A stretch of 64,000 nucleotides of DNA from Gemmataceae bacterium (GTDB lineage: Bacteria > Planctomycetota > Planctomycetia > Gemmatales > Gemmataceae): the NCBI GenBank assembly GCA_901538445.1, contig LR594585.1, forward strand, positions 1,639,369 through 1,703,368, written 5' to 3'. Every line of letters begins with the position of its first letter. Position 1 is the first letter of the stretch. Both the position numbers and the translations under genes were made by a program. This document shows positions 35,301-42,923 of the stretch, piece by piece. Under the pieces are notes generated by a model, which had not been told where the DNA came from, made no database searches, and saw nothing but the letters and a program-made list of their open reading frames with translations.

Positions 35301-35898
35301 TCGCGTCGCCTTCGGTCTCGGAGCGGATGGCGCGGTCCTTGAGCGACGGCACCCGCACGGGGAGTTGCGTCCACTCGGCCTCGAACGCCTGCGTGCTCTG
35401 CACGGGCGCGAGCGTCCGCAGGCTGACCGACAGGTTCATGCGGCGCAGCGCCGAGAAGGTCTCGCGGCGGAGCACGTCGAGCAGGTCGTCTGTCGCGGCG
35501 GCGATGACCTCGATGCCGAGTTCGGCGACGCGAGCGAGCACGGCCCCGGGCGCGGGGCTGGGGTGCTGCGGACTGGTGGCCGGCCGCGGGTGGTCCCACG
35601 CGACGGCGTGGAACGTGAGTTCGAGCGGGTCGCGCCACGCCTCGTTGGCCCGCGGCGGGTCGAGGAGCAGCGTGAACGTGAGTTCGCGCGCGGCGGTGGC
35701 CCGGCGGCGGCGGAGCAACTCGTCGGTCTTGAGCTTCGGAACGAGGTCGATGAGGTTGCGGCGCACGGCGCTCGCGGCGAGGGCGCGGTTGGCCGCGAGC
35801 CGCGACAGTTCGGGGAAGAACAGCGCCTCGGCCAGCACCGCCCCCGGCCCGACCTTGCGGTACACCAGTCCGACCGGGAACGCGATCTCGGCTGCCAT
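32377..35898 (-). CDS. ClpA/ClpB-like AAA+ ATPase with degenerate first domain
   Basis: A 1173-residue double AAA+ protein. An N-terminal ~200-residue region unlike Clp N-domains precedes domain 1: Walker A GPSGVGKT (244-251), but the Walker B position reads AVLHVGSLVEL (about 304-314) with no Asp-Glu pair. Domain 2 is intact: GPTGVGKT (555-562), VLLLDEVEKAH (618-628), sensor LTSNLG and the arginine-finger/C-terminal D2-small region (YGARPLKRAMERELLAPLA). A ~320-residue C-terminal extension follows, with a coiled-coil-like stretch (LEEQRIYQRQQRGKK). Probably a protein-remodelling ATPase powered by D2 only. The start at ATG 35898 has GAGGT upstream. It is not a normal ClpB. Confidence 0.87.
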   Translation of the reverse strand: MAAEIAFPVGLVYRKVGPGAVLAEALFFPELSRLAANRALAASAVRRNLIDLVPKLKTDELLRRRRATAARELTFTLLLDPPRANEAWRDPLELTFHAVAWDHPRPATSPQHPSPAPGAVLARVAELGIEVIAAATDDLLDVLRRETFSALRRMNLSVSLRTLAPVQSTQAFEAEWTQLPVRVPSLKDRAIRSETEGDAKQSLLQQVATQLKGTADPAYEAEATVDEVEKALTANPPQSVLLVGPSGVGKTAAVRQLARRWDAAKGRPPVFLTSGARIVAGQTGFGMWEQRCQDLVKEAAKRRAVLHVGSLVELMEVGKSEHNHSGIATFLRPAIARGELLCVAEVTPEQLPLIEKQDPQLLDAFRHVTVGEPDEAKGRAILSAFAAAYSLPTVVAREAEKNARRKRLRRRALERSKQSKPAPVNADAPAPEPAKPRTLSPEGLAAIDRLHRRYATYSAYPGRPLRFLENLLRDGPRESNVTEEEVYAAFTRETGLPRAVIDPAVPLDVADTHGWFSARVVGQADAVNLVVDLLATVKAGLTRPNRPIASLLFIGPTGVGKTEMAKALAEFLFGSKDRLTRFDMSEYADPVSVRRLVGGVFGSEGLLTAKVREQPFSVLLLDEVEKAHGSFFDLLLQALGEARLTDAGGRLADFRNTVVILTSNLGAESYRRGSTGFVPSAPGAGEATDHFTRAVEQFLRPEMFNRLDRVVPFAPLGAGTIRRIADREWQKVLNRDGVRFREVKLATAPGLLDHLAAVGFDPRYGARPLKRAMERELLAPLARQMNRHPGDVPLTVDIGIDAGAPAVAVRPVQGPRGRSNREPTGPAGKLAAAAQAMRRWHQLVAASSTVRELDNEVYQLALEEQRIYQRQQRGKKVTAQDADALARLGRLREVADEVRRQRDAAVALEDDTVIAFHDGFEPTDDLAERLADGGRDWDRLLLRLYGLNAPPNDSVTLALFAEHRGHLTELAAAYRAVATDAGLGVQGVRFDLPTDRTDPTPPPPRPVRNVAGGGDPPPTEWYRDRLFATSTGTPKLLLTRTTLDLTRSSPDYHANGTLGLALTISGAGAHVRFSGEGGLHAVRTPDDAEGGNPDVLAFVSSAALPDYRPPEAVVRKGLLKDRDVRREYDLGKGTMRDFALDRTWTALHGHLTHWVEPAVTANMRLRLLKLIVE

Positions 35899-36119
35899 CT
35901 CGACCTCGGGCGACTCGGGGCGGATCTCCCCACACGGACGCCGCGGCCCGTGCAAGGGTTCGGCCCTCGCAAACTACCGGCGCGGCGCGACCTCTACTAC
36001 CCGTTCAGGCCGGCGTTCGGCGACAGGTGCGGTGAGTCGCCGACGGCCGCGCGGCACACCGGGTGCATTATCTCCCCGCACCGCGGTCGAACCGGCCGCT
36101 TCAAGATACGGAGGCTCCG

Positions 36120-36311
36120 ATGCGAAAGGTACTCGTCGCTCTCGCCCTCGCGGCTCTGCTCCCGGCCGGCTGCGCGACCGGGTTCCGGGTCGGCGGCAAC
36201 AACTACGGGGCGGGCATCGGGGGCTACATCGGCCCGGTCCCCGACGTTCTGCGGCACGAAACGAGTTACGCGTCGCCCCCGCCCCCGCCCGCGGCGATCG
36301 ACGTCCACTGA
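36120..36311 (+). CDS. Small lipoprotein
   Basis: A 63-residue predicted lipoprotein: basic start MRKVL, hydrophobic core, and lipobox LPAGC with Cys18. The mature part is Gly/Asn-rich (VGGNNYGAGIGGYIG) and ends in a Pro run. The start is supported by GGAGG six bases upstream. It stands alone, diverging from the AAA+ gene. The function is unknown; an envelope role is inferred from the signal only. Confidence 0.75.
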   Translation: MRKVLVALALAALLPAGCATGFRVGGNNYGAGIGGYIGPVPDVLRHETSYASPPPPPAAIDVH

Positions 36312-36330
36312 CGCCCCGCGGGCCTCCGAA

Positions 36331-36352
36331 CGCCGGCCCGTCCGGGCCGGCG
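36331..36352 (+). terminator. Stem-loop after small lipoprotein gene
   Basis: CGCCGGCCCG (36331-36340) pairs with CGGGCCGGCG (36343-36352), 20 bases after the stop. A run of five T follows about 22 bases later. The gap 36312-36633 (322 bases) holds nothing else I can support. Confidence 0.5.
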
Positions 36353-36633
36353 GATTCTGACGGCGGTGCAGATTTTTCGCTTCCTTTCGGGGCTCCCCTT
36401 CGCGTAGACTTCCGGGTAAGCCCTTCTCGTCGAGCAGAAGCCCAGACCCGTCCGCACGGCCATTCACCGGCGACGCGCGACACGCCGAATCCCGGTATCG
36501 CCCACGCGGAACAGGTCACCGGCGCGGCCCCCAGGTCCGACCCGCGCCCCGCTTCTGCCGAGCGATCCAGTCGCCCAACTCCCCCGCCCGTAGTCTCGGG
36601 CGGGACCGCGTTGCCTCTCGCTGGAGTTCCGGA

Positions 36634-37110
36634 ATGACCGCCACTAACCTCTACCACGTGTCGCACACGCTCGGGTTCTTCAACTGGTTCCCCGAGGCGT
36701 CCCACCCCACGGGGGTGCTGGTTGCCTGCGCGGACCTCGACAACCGCATCGGCCTGGCCCACCACCTGGAGGGCCTCGGGTACGACGTGTGGACCGCCGC
36801 CGACGGGGCCGACGCCTGGGAGATCGCCCGGAGCCACCCCGTGGGCATCGACTTCCTGGTGTGCGACGCGGACCTGCCCGGCGCACCGGCCCCCGAACTG
36901 TTCCAGAAACTCCGCGAGCGGCACCCGTCCCTGCGGTGCTGCGTGCTGGCCACGGTGACCCACCGCGGCAACGCGGCCGCCGCGGCCGAGATGGGCGCGG
37001 TGGTGCTCAACGTGGGCCGCGGCGGCGACCGCGAGGAGGACTGCGTTTCCAACGGGGCGAACCCGGGCAGCGGCACGACTTGGGGGCGGGTGAACGAGTG
37101 GTCCGAGTGA
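36634..37110 (+). CDS. Degenerate CheY-like receiver protein
   Basis: A 158-residue protein whose middle (about 26-125) looks like a response-regulator receiver: acidic pair DLD (34-36), central strand FLVCDADLPGA with the possible phospho-acceptor Asp78, and ATVTH at the Thr position. The conserved Lys after the fifth strand is not obvious. No output domain or kinase is attached; the C-terminus is a short polar tail. It may be a stand-alone receiver with altered phosphorylation, or a pseudo-receiver. The start is ATG 36634 with GGAG upstream. The histidine kinase is not nearby. Confidence 0.7.
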   Translation: MTATNLYHVSHTLGFFNWFPEASHPTGVLVACADLDNRIGLAHHLEGLGYDVWTAADGADAWEIARSHPVGIDFLVCDADLPGAPAPELFQKLRERHPSLRCCVLATVTHRGNAAAAAEMGAVVLNVGRGGDREEDCVSNGANPGSGTTWGRVNEWSE

Positions 37111-37117
37111 GGCCGCG

Positions 37118-37594
37118 TCACGCCGACTTCTTCTTGCGGTCCTCGGCCCGCCACGCGGCGAGCGTGAGGGCCGCGAGGATCAGGCCCACGGCCCACTGCA
37201 CGGTACTCGCCCACAGGTAGACGCGGTGGACCGGGTAGAACAGCGGGCGGTTGACGACCCGGGTTCGATCCGGGTCCATGAACGCGTCGAGGAGTTGGTG
37301 CGTGAAGAACAGGAGCCACTGGCACACGAGCAGCGCGGCCCAGCACCACCAGCGGGCCGCGGTCCGGCGCGCGCTCCGGTCGCGGGTGTAGTTCAAGTCC
37401 CAGGCGAAGGCCGCCAAGCCGAGCACGCCCGCGAGGTTCAACCAGTCCGTGACGCGGGCCGTGATGACGCCCTGCGCCGCACCCGACCCGAGCACCCGCG
37501 TGCCGGTCGGCACCACGACGGCCGTGTAGAAGAGGAACCCGCCCTGCCACAACATGAGTGACTGGAGGAGGCAGAACCGGCGGAACGTCGTCAT
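37118..37594 (-). CDS. Four-helix membrane protein (DUF4149/TMEM205-like)
   Basis: A 158-residue integral membrane protein with about four helices (QSLMLWQGGFLFYTAVVV, LNLAGVLGLAAFAW, WCWAALLVCQWLLFFTHQLL, VYLWASTVQWAVGLILAAL). The overall pattern resembles DUF4149/TMEM205-type proteins. I start at ATG 37594 because upstream sequence in this frame is Arg/Ser-rich and unlikely to be coding. It converges with the receiver gene and sits 34 bases downstream of a lipoprotein gene on the same strand. The function is unknown. Confidence 0.7.
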   Translation of the reverse strand: MTTFRRFCLLQSLMLWQGGFLFYTAVVVPTGTRVLGSGAAQGVITARVTDWLNLAGVLGLAAFAWDLNYTRDRSARRTAARWWCWAALLVCQWLLFFTHQLLDAFMDPDRTRVVNRPLFYPVHRVYLWASTVQWAVGLILAALTLAAWRAEDRKKKSA

Positions 37595-37628
37595 GGTGCG
37601 GGTTCCGCTCTCCGGTCGCGTGCGGCGG

Positions 37629-38066
37629 TCAGGGCGCGAGGGCGAAGTCGAACGGCGGGTTGTCGCCCTCATTCACCTCGACGGTGAGGCCGCTGGTCTC
37701 GGCCTTGTGGTATCTATCGGGCACCGGCGTGGCGGGCAACTTCGCACGTGCCGCCTTCGCGTCGCCGGCGAGCGGCCCCTCCTCGTCCGGGGTCATCACC
37801 CCGCCCGGGGTGACCGCCACCGCGTACTTCCCGGGTGGCAGGCCCGCCCCGAGGTGCGTCTTCACCTCGTACCGCCCGTCGCGGTCGAGCGGCGCGTTCA
37901 CCGCGACGCCCGTCTCGGCGTTTGTAAAGAGGACGGTCGCACCGGTGACCGGCTTCGCGCCGAGCGTGACCCGCCCGCGAACGGTGCCGCGCGCCGGCGG
38001 CTTCTGCGCGTCGCACCCGGCCGTGGCAAGTGCGAGGAACGCGACGAGGGGAAGGGCACGGGACAT
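37629..38066 (-). CDS. Transthyretin-like lipoprotein next to DUF1559 gene
   Basis: A 145-residue predicted lipoprotein with lipobox TAGC (Cys about 18). The mature part looks like a carboxypeptidase-regulatory-like beta-sandwich: GTVRGRVTLGAKPVTGATV, then DRDGRYEVKTHLGAGLPPGK, the family's G-x-Y then PG pattern. It lies 19 bases downstream of a DUF1559 gene on the same strand, a pairing also seen at 56148 and, in variant form, at 25643. It may tether or assist the pseudopilin at the outer surface. The start is ATG 38066; a GTG at 38075 is an alternative. Confidence 0.85.
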   Translation of the reverse strand: MSRALPLVAFLALATAGCDAQKPPARGTVRGRVTLGAKPVTGATVLFTNAETGVAVNAPLDRDGRYEVKTHLGAGLPPGKYAVAVTPGGVMTPDEEGPLAGDAKAARAKLPATPVPDRYHKAETSGLTVEVNEGDNPPFDFALAP

Positions 38067-38085
38067 GCGGTTCACCGGGGAGCGG

Positions 38086-39078
38086 TTAGAAGTCGCCGCC
38101 GACCAGGCCGTCGTTGCGGTTCGCGAGGTTGTGCAGCGTGGCGAGCGGCACCGACTCGCCGACGAACCGGACCCCGCCGTCGCCCATCAGCACCATCGCC
38201 CCGCCGGGGTGCGCCGACTGGATCGGCCGGTTCTGGCCGTAGTAGGTGTCGCCGACGCCCTTGTTCTCCCAGGTGCGGTCGTTGACGCGGTACCGCACCG
38301 TGGTCACGTTCCAGTGCCGGTTCTCGTGCGCCGGCCCCGGCCCCATCGCGAAGCTGTGGCCGAAGTCGCTCCGGCAGTTCACGTTCGCCCCGGCCGTGGT
38401 GACGCACCACCCGCTCTGCTCCCCGACGATCACGGTGTTGGACGTGCCGTCGGTGATGTCGGCGATGCGCCGGTCCTCGTTCGAGACGAGCACGCCGCCC
38501 CGCGAGATCTGCCCGATGCCGCTGTGGGCGTAGGACTCGGAGTCGCGGTTGAGCATCGTGGAGTGGTTCACCGCGCCGGAGACGCCGGTGTACGTCGGCG
38601 ACATGACGCCCGGGGCAGGGGTGTTCGTGGTGAGCACCCACATTGAAAGGGGCGACGACGGGCACCGCATCATCGGCATGAACTTGCCCGAGAGCAGCGA
38701 ACCGTTGTACTCGTTCTTGCCGGTGTAGATGAGGCCGGTGTCGTTACCCTTTGCGGCCTTGGCGTCGAACTGGCTGAATAGCGCGCCCTGCTCGATGAAC
38801 GGGAGCGTGAGCACCCACCACGAGTGCCCGTAGTACGATCCCGTGGGCGTCTTCGGCGATTGTGTTCCGCCGCGGGGGAACCCGCCGAGCGCGTCGTGGT
38901 GGCCGTGCAGCGCGAGGCCGATCTGCTTGAGGTTGTTGCCGCACTGGGTGCGGGCCGCGGCCTCCCGGACCTTCTGCACGGCCGGCAACAGGAGGCCGAC
39001 CAAGATGGCGATGATGGCGATCACAACGAGCAGTTCGATGAGTGTGAACGCGGGCCGATGGCGGTGACGTGACGACAT
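38086..39078 (-). CDS. DUF1559 pseudopilin-like protein
   Basis: A 330-residue DUF1559 protein with the standard pilin-like leader ([20 protein letters not shown]), the conserved helix [20 protein letters not shown], and the C-terminal [17 protein letters not shown] motif. It is thus of the plain type, without the Tyr-rich insert of the 24520/26437 pair. The start at ATG 39078 has GGAGG upstream. A transthyretin-like lipoprotein gene follows 19 bases downstream in the same direction. Confidence 0.93.
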   Translation of the reverse strand: MSSRHRHRPAFTLIELLVVIAIIAILVGLLLPAVQKVREAAARTQCGNNLKQIGLALHGHHDALGGFPRGGTQSPKTPTGSYYGHSWWVLTLPFIEQGALFSQFDAKAAKGNDTGLIYTGKNEYNGSLLSGKFMPMMRCPSSPLSMWVLTTNTPAPGVMSPTYTGVSGAVNHSTMLNRDSESYAHSGIGQISRGGVLVSNEDRRIADITDGTSNTVIVGEQSGWCVTTAGANVNCRSDFGHSFAMGPGPAHENRHWNVTTVRYRVNDRTWENKGVGDTYYGQNRPIQSAHPGGAMVLMGDGGVRFVGESVPLATLHNLANRNDGLVGGDF

Positions 39079-39185
39079 GACGGGCCTCCTGGAGATATGA
39101 AGCCGCTTAAACTATCGCCGCACAACCAGAGCGTGTCAACTGTGCATCGCGCTGCCCCGACCGAACGGAACTGGTGTGGCGGCGG

Positions 39186-39394
39186 TAGGGTGCGCCGCGC
39201 CTCGCGGCGAGCCGCATTATGGGGCGCGAGCGTTTCGCGAGTCCCTGGTCTTTCGAGCCACGGGGCTTGCCCCCGTGGTCTCACGCACCTCCAGGCACCA
39301 CGGGGATGAACCCCGGGGCTCGAAGTAAACACGCACCACATGACGCAAAAGCCGCACGGTGCGGCTCGCCGCGAAGCCGGCTCGACGCACCCTA
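39186..39394. repeat. Nested palindrome (two families)
   Basis: The outer arms 39186-39216 and 39360-39394 pair as TAGGGTGCG and TCGCGGCGAGCCGCA with their complements, with a few bases inserted between the two blocks. The inner arms 39250-39279 and 39297-39325 pair as CTTTCGAGCCACGGGG with a diverged complement. The outer right arm supplies the TAG stop codon of the gene at 39392. The element fills most of the 313-base gap 39079-39391. Confidence 0.85.
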
Positions 39395-40081
39395 CCCCTT
39401 GCCGAGCACCAGATCAACGACCCAGCACCCGCGGACGTGGACCTGCTCCGGGTCGCGGCAGTGCGTCAGGATCGCCTCGGCCTCGCACCCGGCGTCCTGG
39501 AGCGCGTCGGCGAGAATCGGCATCGCAGCGAAGTTACGCGACTCGTACATCCCTTGCGCAATCGCGACCGCCGTAGACGTGCGCCACATGGGGTCGAAGC
39601 TCACGTGTCGAAACGGGTTGCCCAACATCTCGCGGAAGATCGAGCCGCACTGCAATTTGAATTCGGCTCTGCTACCAAGTCCGGCGTCCGGATCGCGGGA
39701 TGCAAGAGCACACGCTGACAAGAACGCGGGCAGTGCGTCAGTGTCAGCAATTACCTCGTGGGTGGTCACCCATGCAGCCCACGCTGCGTGGATGAACGTT
39801 TCACCAAGCGGTTCGGGACCCGCATCGCGAGCTTCAAGCGCTGCTTGCCAGGCCTCGCGTGCGCTTACCGCCACACTCGTGAGTTCGCTCCCGTCCGCTA
39901 GATCGTCTGCAAACTGTTCCGCGGTCTCAATAGCCCGCTGACTCCGCTCGTCGGTCAGCAAGTGCCACATGCTCCGGCAACACGCGCAGGCGTACAGTCG
40001 GGCTTTGCGATCGGTGATCCGACTTTTGCGTGCCACAAGCCGTTGTGGTTCGTCGCTCCTCAACCATTCCTCTTCGGTCAC
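39392..40081 (-). CDS. Hypothetical protein with CACCR motif and ADAL module
   Basis: A 229-residue soluble protein. It starts VTEEEWLRSDEPQRLV and contains KARLYACACCRSMWHLLTDE, a cysteine motif that recurs in an expanded family of Gemmata relatives (from memory). The last 45 residues, ILADALQDAGCEAEAILTHC then HVRGCWVVDLVLGKG, match the C-termini encoded at 5158 and 63785. The start is GTG 40081 with GGGAG upstream. Its stop codon lies in the right arm of a palindrome. It is divergent from the hemX-hemA operon. The function is unknown. Confidence 0.75.
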   Translation of the reverse strand: MTEEEWLRSDEPQRLVARKSRITDRKARLYACACCRSMWHLLTDERSQRAIETAEQFADDLADGSELTSVAVSAREAWQAALEARDAGPEPLGETFIHAAWAAWVTTHEVIADTDALPAFLSACALASRDPDAGLGSRAEFKLQCGSIFREMLGNPFRHVSFDPMWRTSTAVAIAQGMYESRNFAAMPILADALQDAGCEAEAILTHCRDPEQVHVRGCWVVDLVLGKG

Positions 40082-40117
40082 GGCGTACTCCCACCGCGTC
40101 AGACGGGCCGGGTGAAG

Positions 40118-40123
40118 TATAAT
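40118..40123 (+). promoter_or_regulatory. Possible -10 box (TATAAT) of the hemX-hemA operon
   Basis: A perfect TATAAT lies 32 bases upstream of the ATG at 40155. The -35 region (about 40095-40100) has no good match to TTGACA. It favours the start at 40155 over the upstream ATG at 40122, which overlaps the box. Confidence 0.45.
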
Positions 40124-40154
40124 GCCCGAACCGGGTCCGCGAGGCGCTTTGCAG

Positions 40155-40988
40155 ATGACGGCCATCCTGCTCAAGGGCATCTACCACGCCTGTTTCGGCC
40201 TCAGCTACCTCGTCGCGCTGCTGCTCGAACTCGGCCGCCTGGCGCGGCCGGCGGCGGCGTGGCGGGCGGTGGCGCTGGCGTTCGGCGTCGCCGGGCTCGC
40301 CGCCCACACGTTCTACATCGTTGCGCACAAGCCCGACCCGGCCACGCCGTCCGGGTCGCTGCTCATCCTCGCGTGGGTGCTCGCGCTGTTCTTCCTGTAC
40401 GGCACCGTCCACCACGCGAAGCAGGCGTGGGCCGTGTTCGTGCTCCCGGTCGTGATCCTGCTCGTCGGCATGTCGTACGCGCTGTTCACGTCCGACAACC
40501 CGACCCTCGACCTCGGCGTGCCGGCGTGGGCCAGCGGCGAGCGGTTCTGGGGCGCGGTCCACGGCACGCTCATCCTGTTCGCGGCCGTCGGCGTGAGCGT
40601 CGGGTTCGTGGCCAGCACGATGTACCTCGTGCAGGCCCGGCGGCTCCGCAACAAGGTGAACCCGGGCCGGGTGGTGCCGCTGCTGAGCCTCGAAAAGCTA
40701 GAAGGCATGAACCGCAGGGCCGTCACCGTCGCGTTCCCGCTGCTCACCGTCGGGTTGCTCGTGGGCACGCTGCTGCTGCGGCACGACCACTCGCTGAGTG
40801 ACAACTGGCTGTCGCCGAAGGTGCTCACCACGGCCGGGCTGTGGGTCGTGTTCCTGGTGCTGGTCTACCTGCGGTACGGCACGAGCGTGCCGCCGCGGCA
40901 ACTCGCGTGGCTCTCGATCCTCGCGTTCGGGTTCATGCTCGTGTCGCTCGGCACCGCCCACCCATTCGCCGAGGGGGGCCGGCCGTGA
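40155..40988 (+). CDS. HemX/CcsA-like cytochrome c assembly protein
   Basis: A 277-residue membrane protein with about eight helices. It resembles the CcsA/HemX family: tryptophan-rich loop and conserved His residues in HTFYIVAHK, VHHAKQAW and AVHGTLILFAAVGVSVGF. CcsA proteins deliver or ligate heme; HemX controls HemA level in Bacillus. Here hemA follows with a 4-base GTGA overlap, so the HemX role is favoured. I start at ATG 40155 based on the TATAAT at 40118. No CcsB/ResB partner is present nearby, which also argues for HemX. Confidence 0.78.
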   Translation: MTAILLKGIYHACFGLSYLVALLLELGRLARPAAAWRAVALAFGVAGLAAHTFYIVAHKPDPATPSGSLLILAWVLALFFLYGTVHHAKQAWAVFVLPVVILLVGMSYALFTSDNPTLDLGVPAWASGERFWGAVHGTLILFAAVGVSVGFVASTMYLVQARRLRNKVNPGRVVPLLSLEKLEGMNRRAVTVAFPLLTVGLLVGTLLLRHDHSLSDNWLSPKVLTTAGLWVVFLVLVYLRYGTSVPPRQLAWLSILAFGFMLVSLGTAHPFAEGGRP

Positions 40989-42259
40989 ACCTCCGCGCCA
41001 TCGGCTGCAACGTCGAGTCCGCCCCCGTCGAACTCCGCGAGAAGCTCGCGTTCGACGCTTCAAAGCTGGCGCACGCGCTCACGGAGTTGCCCGCACGGTA
41101 CGGTGCCGAGGCCGTCGTGCTGGGCACTTGCAACCGCGTTGAGGTGTACCTCGCCCGGCCGAACGAACAGGCCGCGGTCCACCGGGCGCTCGTCGCGGAG
41201 TTCCTCGCCGAGGTCCACGGCGTCCCGACCGAGGCCATCATCGGCAAGCTCTACGAACTCGGCGACGCCGAGGCCGTCGACCACCTGTTCCGCGTCGCCG
41301 CGGGGCTCGACAGCGTCGTCGTCGGCGAGTCGCAGATCGCAGGGCAGGTGAAGGACGCGTTCGAGGCGGCCCAGAAGGCGCAGGCGACCGGCCCGCTGCT
41401 CAACGCGCTGTTCCCGGCCGCGACCCGCGTGTCGAAGCGGGTCCGCACCGAGACGAAGATCGCCGACGGGCACGTGTCGGTGTCGAGCGCCGCGGTCGAC
41501 TTCGTCCGCGAGGTGTTCGACACGTTCACCGACAAGACCGTGCTGGTGATCGGGGCCGGCGAGATGGGCCGGCTCACGCTCAACCACATCCGCGAACTGA
41601 ACCCGGCGCGGGTGCTGGTCACCAACCGGAGCCCGGAGCGCGCCGCGGCGCTCGCCGCCGAGTACGGCGGGCAGGTGATCCCGTGGGAGCAACTCGACGA
41701 GGCGCTCGTGCAGGCCGATATCGTGCTGAGCACCACCGGCGCGCCGGAGCCGATCGTCCCGCGAAAGTGGTTCGACGCGAAGGTGCGGCCGCGCCGCGGG
41801 AACCGGCTCCTGGTGGTGTTCGACATGGCGGTGCCGCGCGACTTCGACCCGCGGCTCCACGACGGCGACCGGGTGAGCGTGTTCAACGTCGACGACCTGA
41901 ACCGCGTCGCCGACCAGGCCGCCGCGGCCCGCCGCAAGCACCTCCCCGCGGCCGAGGCGATCATCGCGACCGAGGTGCAGAAGTTCGTCCACGACTGGAA
42001 CCGCCGTAAGGACGGCCCGGTGATCGGCAAGCTCACGACCGAACTCGACAAGCTCCGCGAGGCGATGGTGTCGCCGCTGCTCGGCAAACTCAAGGGGAAG
42101 CTCTCGGCGGCGGAGATGGAGCAGATCGAGGTGGCGTTCCGGCAGTTCCAGAACAAGGTGCTGCACGGGCCGATCGCGGCGCTGAACGAGGCGAGCCGCA
42201 CCGACCACGGCGGCACGCTCCGCGAGGCGCTGATGAAGCTGTTCGGGCTGAACGGGTGA
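40985..42259 (+). CDS. hemA: Glutamyl-tRNA reductase
   Basis: A 424-residue glutamyl-tRNA reductase, the first enzyme of the C5 heme pathway; it reduces Glu-tRNA to glutamate-1-semialdehyde with NADPH. Catalytic Cys49 is in LGTCNRVEVY; the NADPH site is GAGEMG in TVLVIGAGEMGRLTL; the C-terminal dimerisation helix is present (KLKGKLSAAEMEQIEVAF). The start is a GTG overlapping the HemX-like stop codon by four bases, indicating translational coupling. Length is typical. The next heme gene (hemL) is not in the window. Confidence 0.96.
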   Translation: MNLRAIGCNVESAPVELREKLAFDASKLAHALTELPARYGAEAVVLGTCNRVEVYLARPNEQAAVHRALVAEFLAEVHGVPTEAIIGKLYELGDAEAVDHLFRVAAGLDSVVVGESQIAGQVKDAFEAAQKAQATGPLLNALFPAATRVSKRVRTETKIADGHVSVSSAAVDFVREVFDTFTDKTVLVIGAGEMGRLTLNHIRELNPARVLVTNRSPERAAALAAEYGGQVIPWEQLDEALVQADIVLSTTGAPEPIVPRKWFDAKVRPRRGNRLLVVFDMAVPRDFDPRLHDGDRVSVFNVDDLNRVADQAAAARRKHLPAAEAIIATEVQKFVHDWNRRKDGPVIGKLTTELDKLREAMVSPLLGKLKGKLSAAEMEQIEVAFRQFQNKVLHGPIAALNEASRTDHGGTLREALMKLFGLNG

Positions 42260-42305
42260 CGCGGTCGGCGTTCGGAGAAGATCGGGCACCACTCGGAGGC
42301 GAAAA

Positions 42306-42521
42306 ATGGGCGTCGATGCCATCCTCAAGGAAGTCGAAGCGCTGTCGGACGCGGAACGCGCCGAACTCCTCTCGCGGCTCACCGAGCAGTACGAGCCGGT
42401 GGAACTGTCCGACGAACTGAAGGCCGAACTGGACCGCCGCGACGCAGCCTATGAGGCCAACCCGAATCGGGTCTACACCTGGGACGAGGTCGTGGCGTGC
42501 GTGAAGCGGAAGAAGCCATGA
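42306..42521 (+). CDS. Orphan antitoxin (addiction module component)
   Basis: A 71-residue protein like the unstable antitoxin family (PF09720/TIGR02574): AILKEVEALSDAERAELLSR, then LSDELKAELDRRDAAYEANP and a final W-D-E-V block. Such proteins normally precede a RelE/ParE-type toxin gene. Here the next 16 bases lead straight into the palindrome at 42538, and no toxin reading frame follows on this strand. It is therefore an orphan, perhaps after loss of its toxin. The start ATG 42306 has GGAGG upstream. Confidence 0.8.
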   Translation: MGVDAILKEVEALSDAERAELLSRLTEQYEPVELSDELKAELDRRDAAYEANPNRVYTWDEVVACVKRKKP

Positions 42522-42537
42522 TGGTGCAGCAGACCAC

Positions 42538-42601
42538 GGCGAGCCGGGAGCGTGAGCGACCGGAGCAACGTTGCTCCGGTCGCTCACGCTCCCGGCTCGC
42601 C
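42538..42601. repeat. Perfect 64-bp palindrome, GGCGAGC type
   Basis: The two 32-base halves are perfect reverse complements meeting at CAACGTTG without a loop. Ends are GGCGAGCC and GGCTCGCC. The copy at 13363-13426 is the same element with a few changes. It lies immediately after the antitoxin gene. Confidence 0.93.
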
Positions 42602-42609
42602 CTCAAGCG

Positions 42610-42903
42610 TCACTTCCGGCGGATCTGCTTCGGGCCGGTGCCGACGGCCTTCTCGTAGCTCCCGTCGCCGGTCTTCACGTACTTCGTGAACCCCTTCTGT
42701 GCCAGGTTCTTGTCGCTCACCGCGGCCTTGCCGTGGGCGTCGGTCCAGGCCCGCGGGGCGTTCGGTTCGCCGAACACGCGGCGCACCGGCTCGCCGGTCT
42801 CCGGGTGCTCGGCGAGCGCCGCGTCGGACATCTTCTGGAGCACCTCGAATTGCTCGCCGCCCGAGCCGTCCGGCAGCATGACTTCGTACAGGTACAGTGG
42901 CAT
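42610..42903 (-). CDS. FmdB-like protein without cysteines
   Basis: A 97-residue protein that aligns with the FmdB-type putative regulatory family: MPLYLYEV start, FEVLQKMSDAAL, and a C-terminal GFTKYVKTGDGSYEKAVG. The family's metal-binding CxxC pairs are missing: the first is replaced by MLPDGSGGE and the second by HPETGEP. Similar cysteine-less versions seem to be a planctomycete subtype, from memory. It cannot bind zinc in the usual way. The start is ATG 42903. The function is unknown. Confidence 0.78.
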   Translation of the reverse strand: MPLYLYEVMLPDGSGGEQFEVLQKMSDAALAEHPETGEPVRRVFGEPNAPRAWTDAHGKAAVSDKNLAQKGFTKYVKTGDGSYEKAVGTGPKQIRRK

Positions 42904-42923
42904 TCGGTGGTTCCTTGTCGTCA

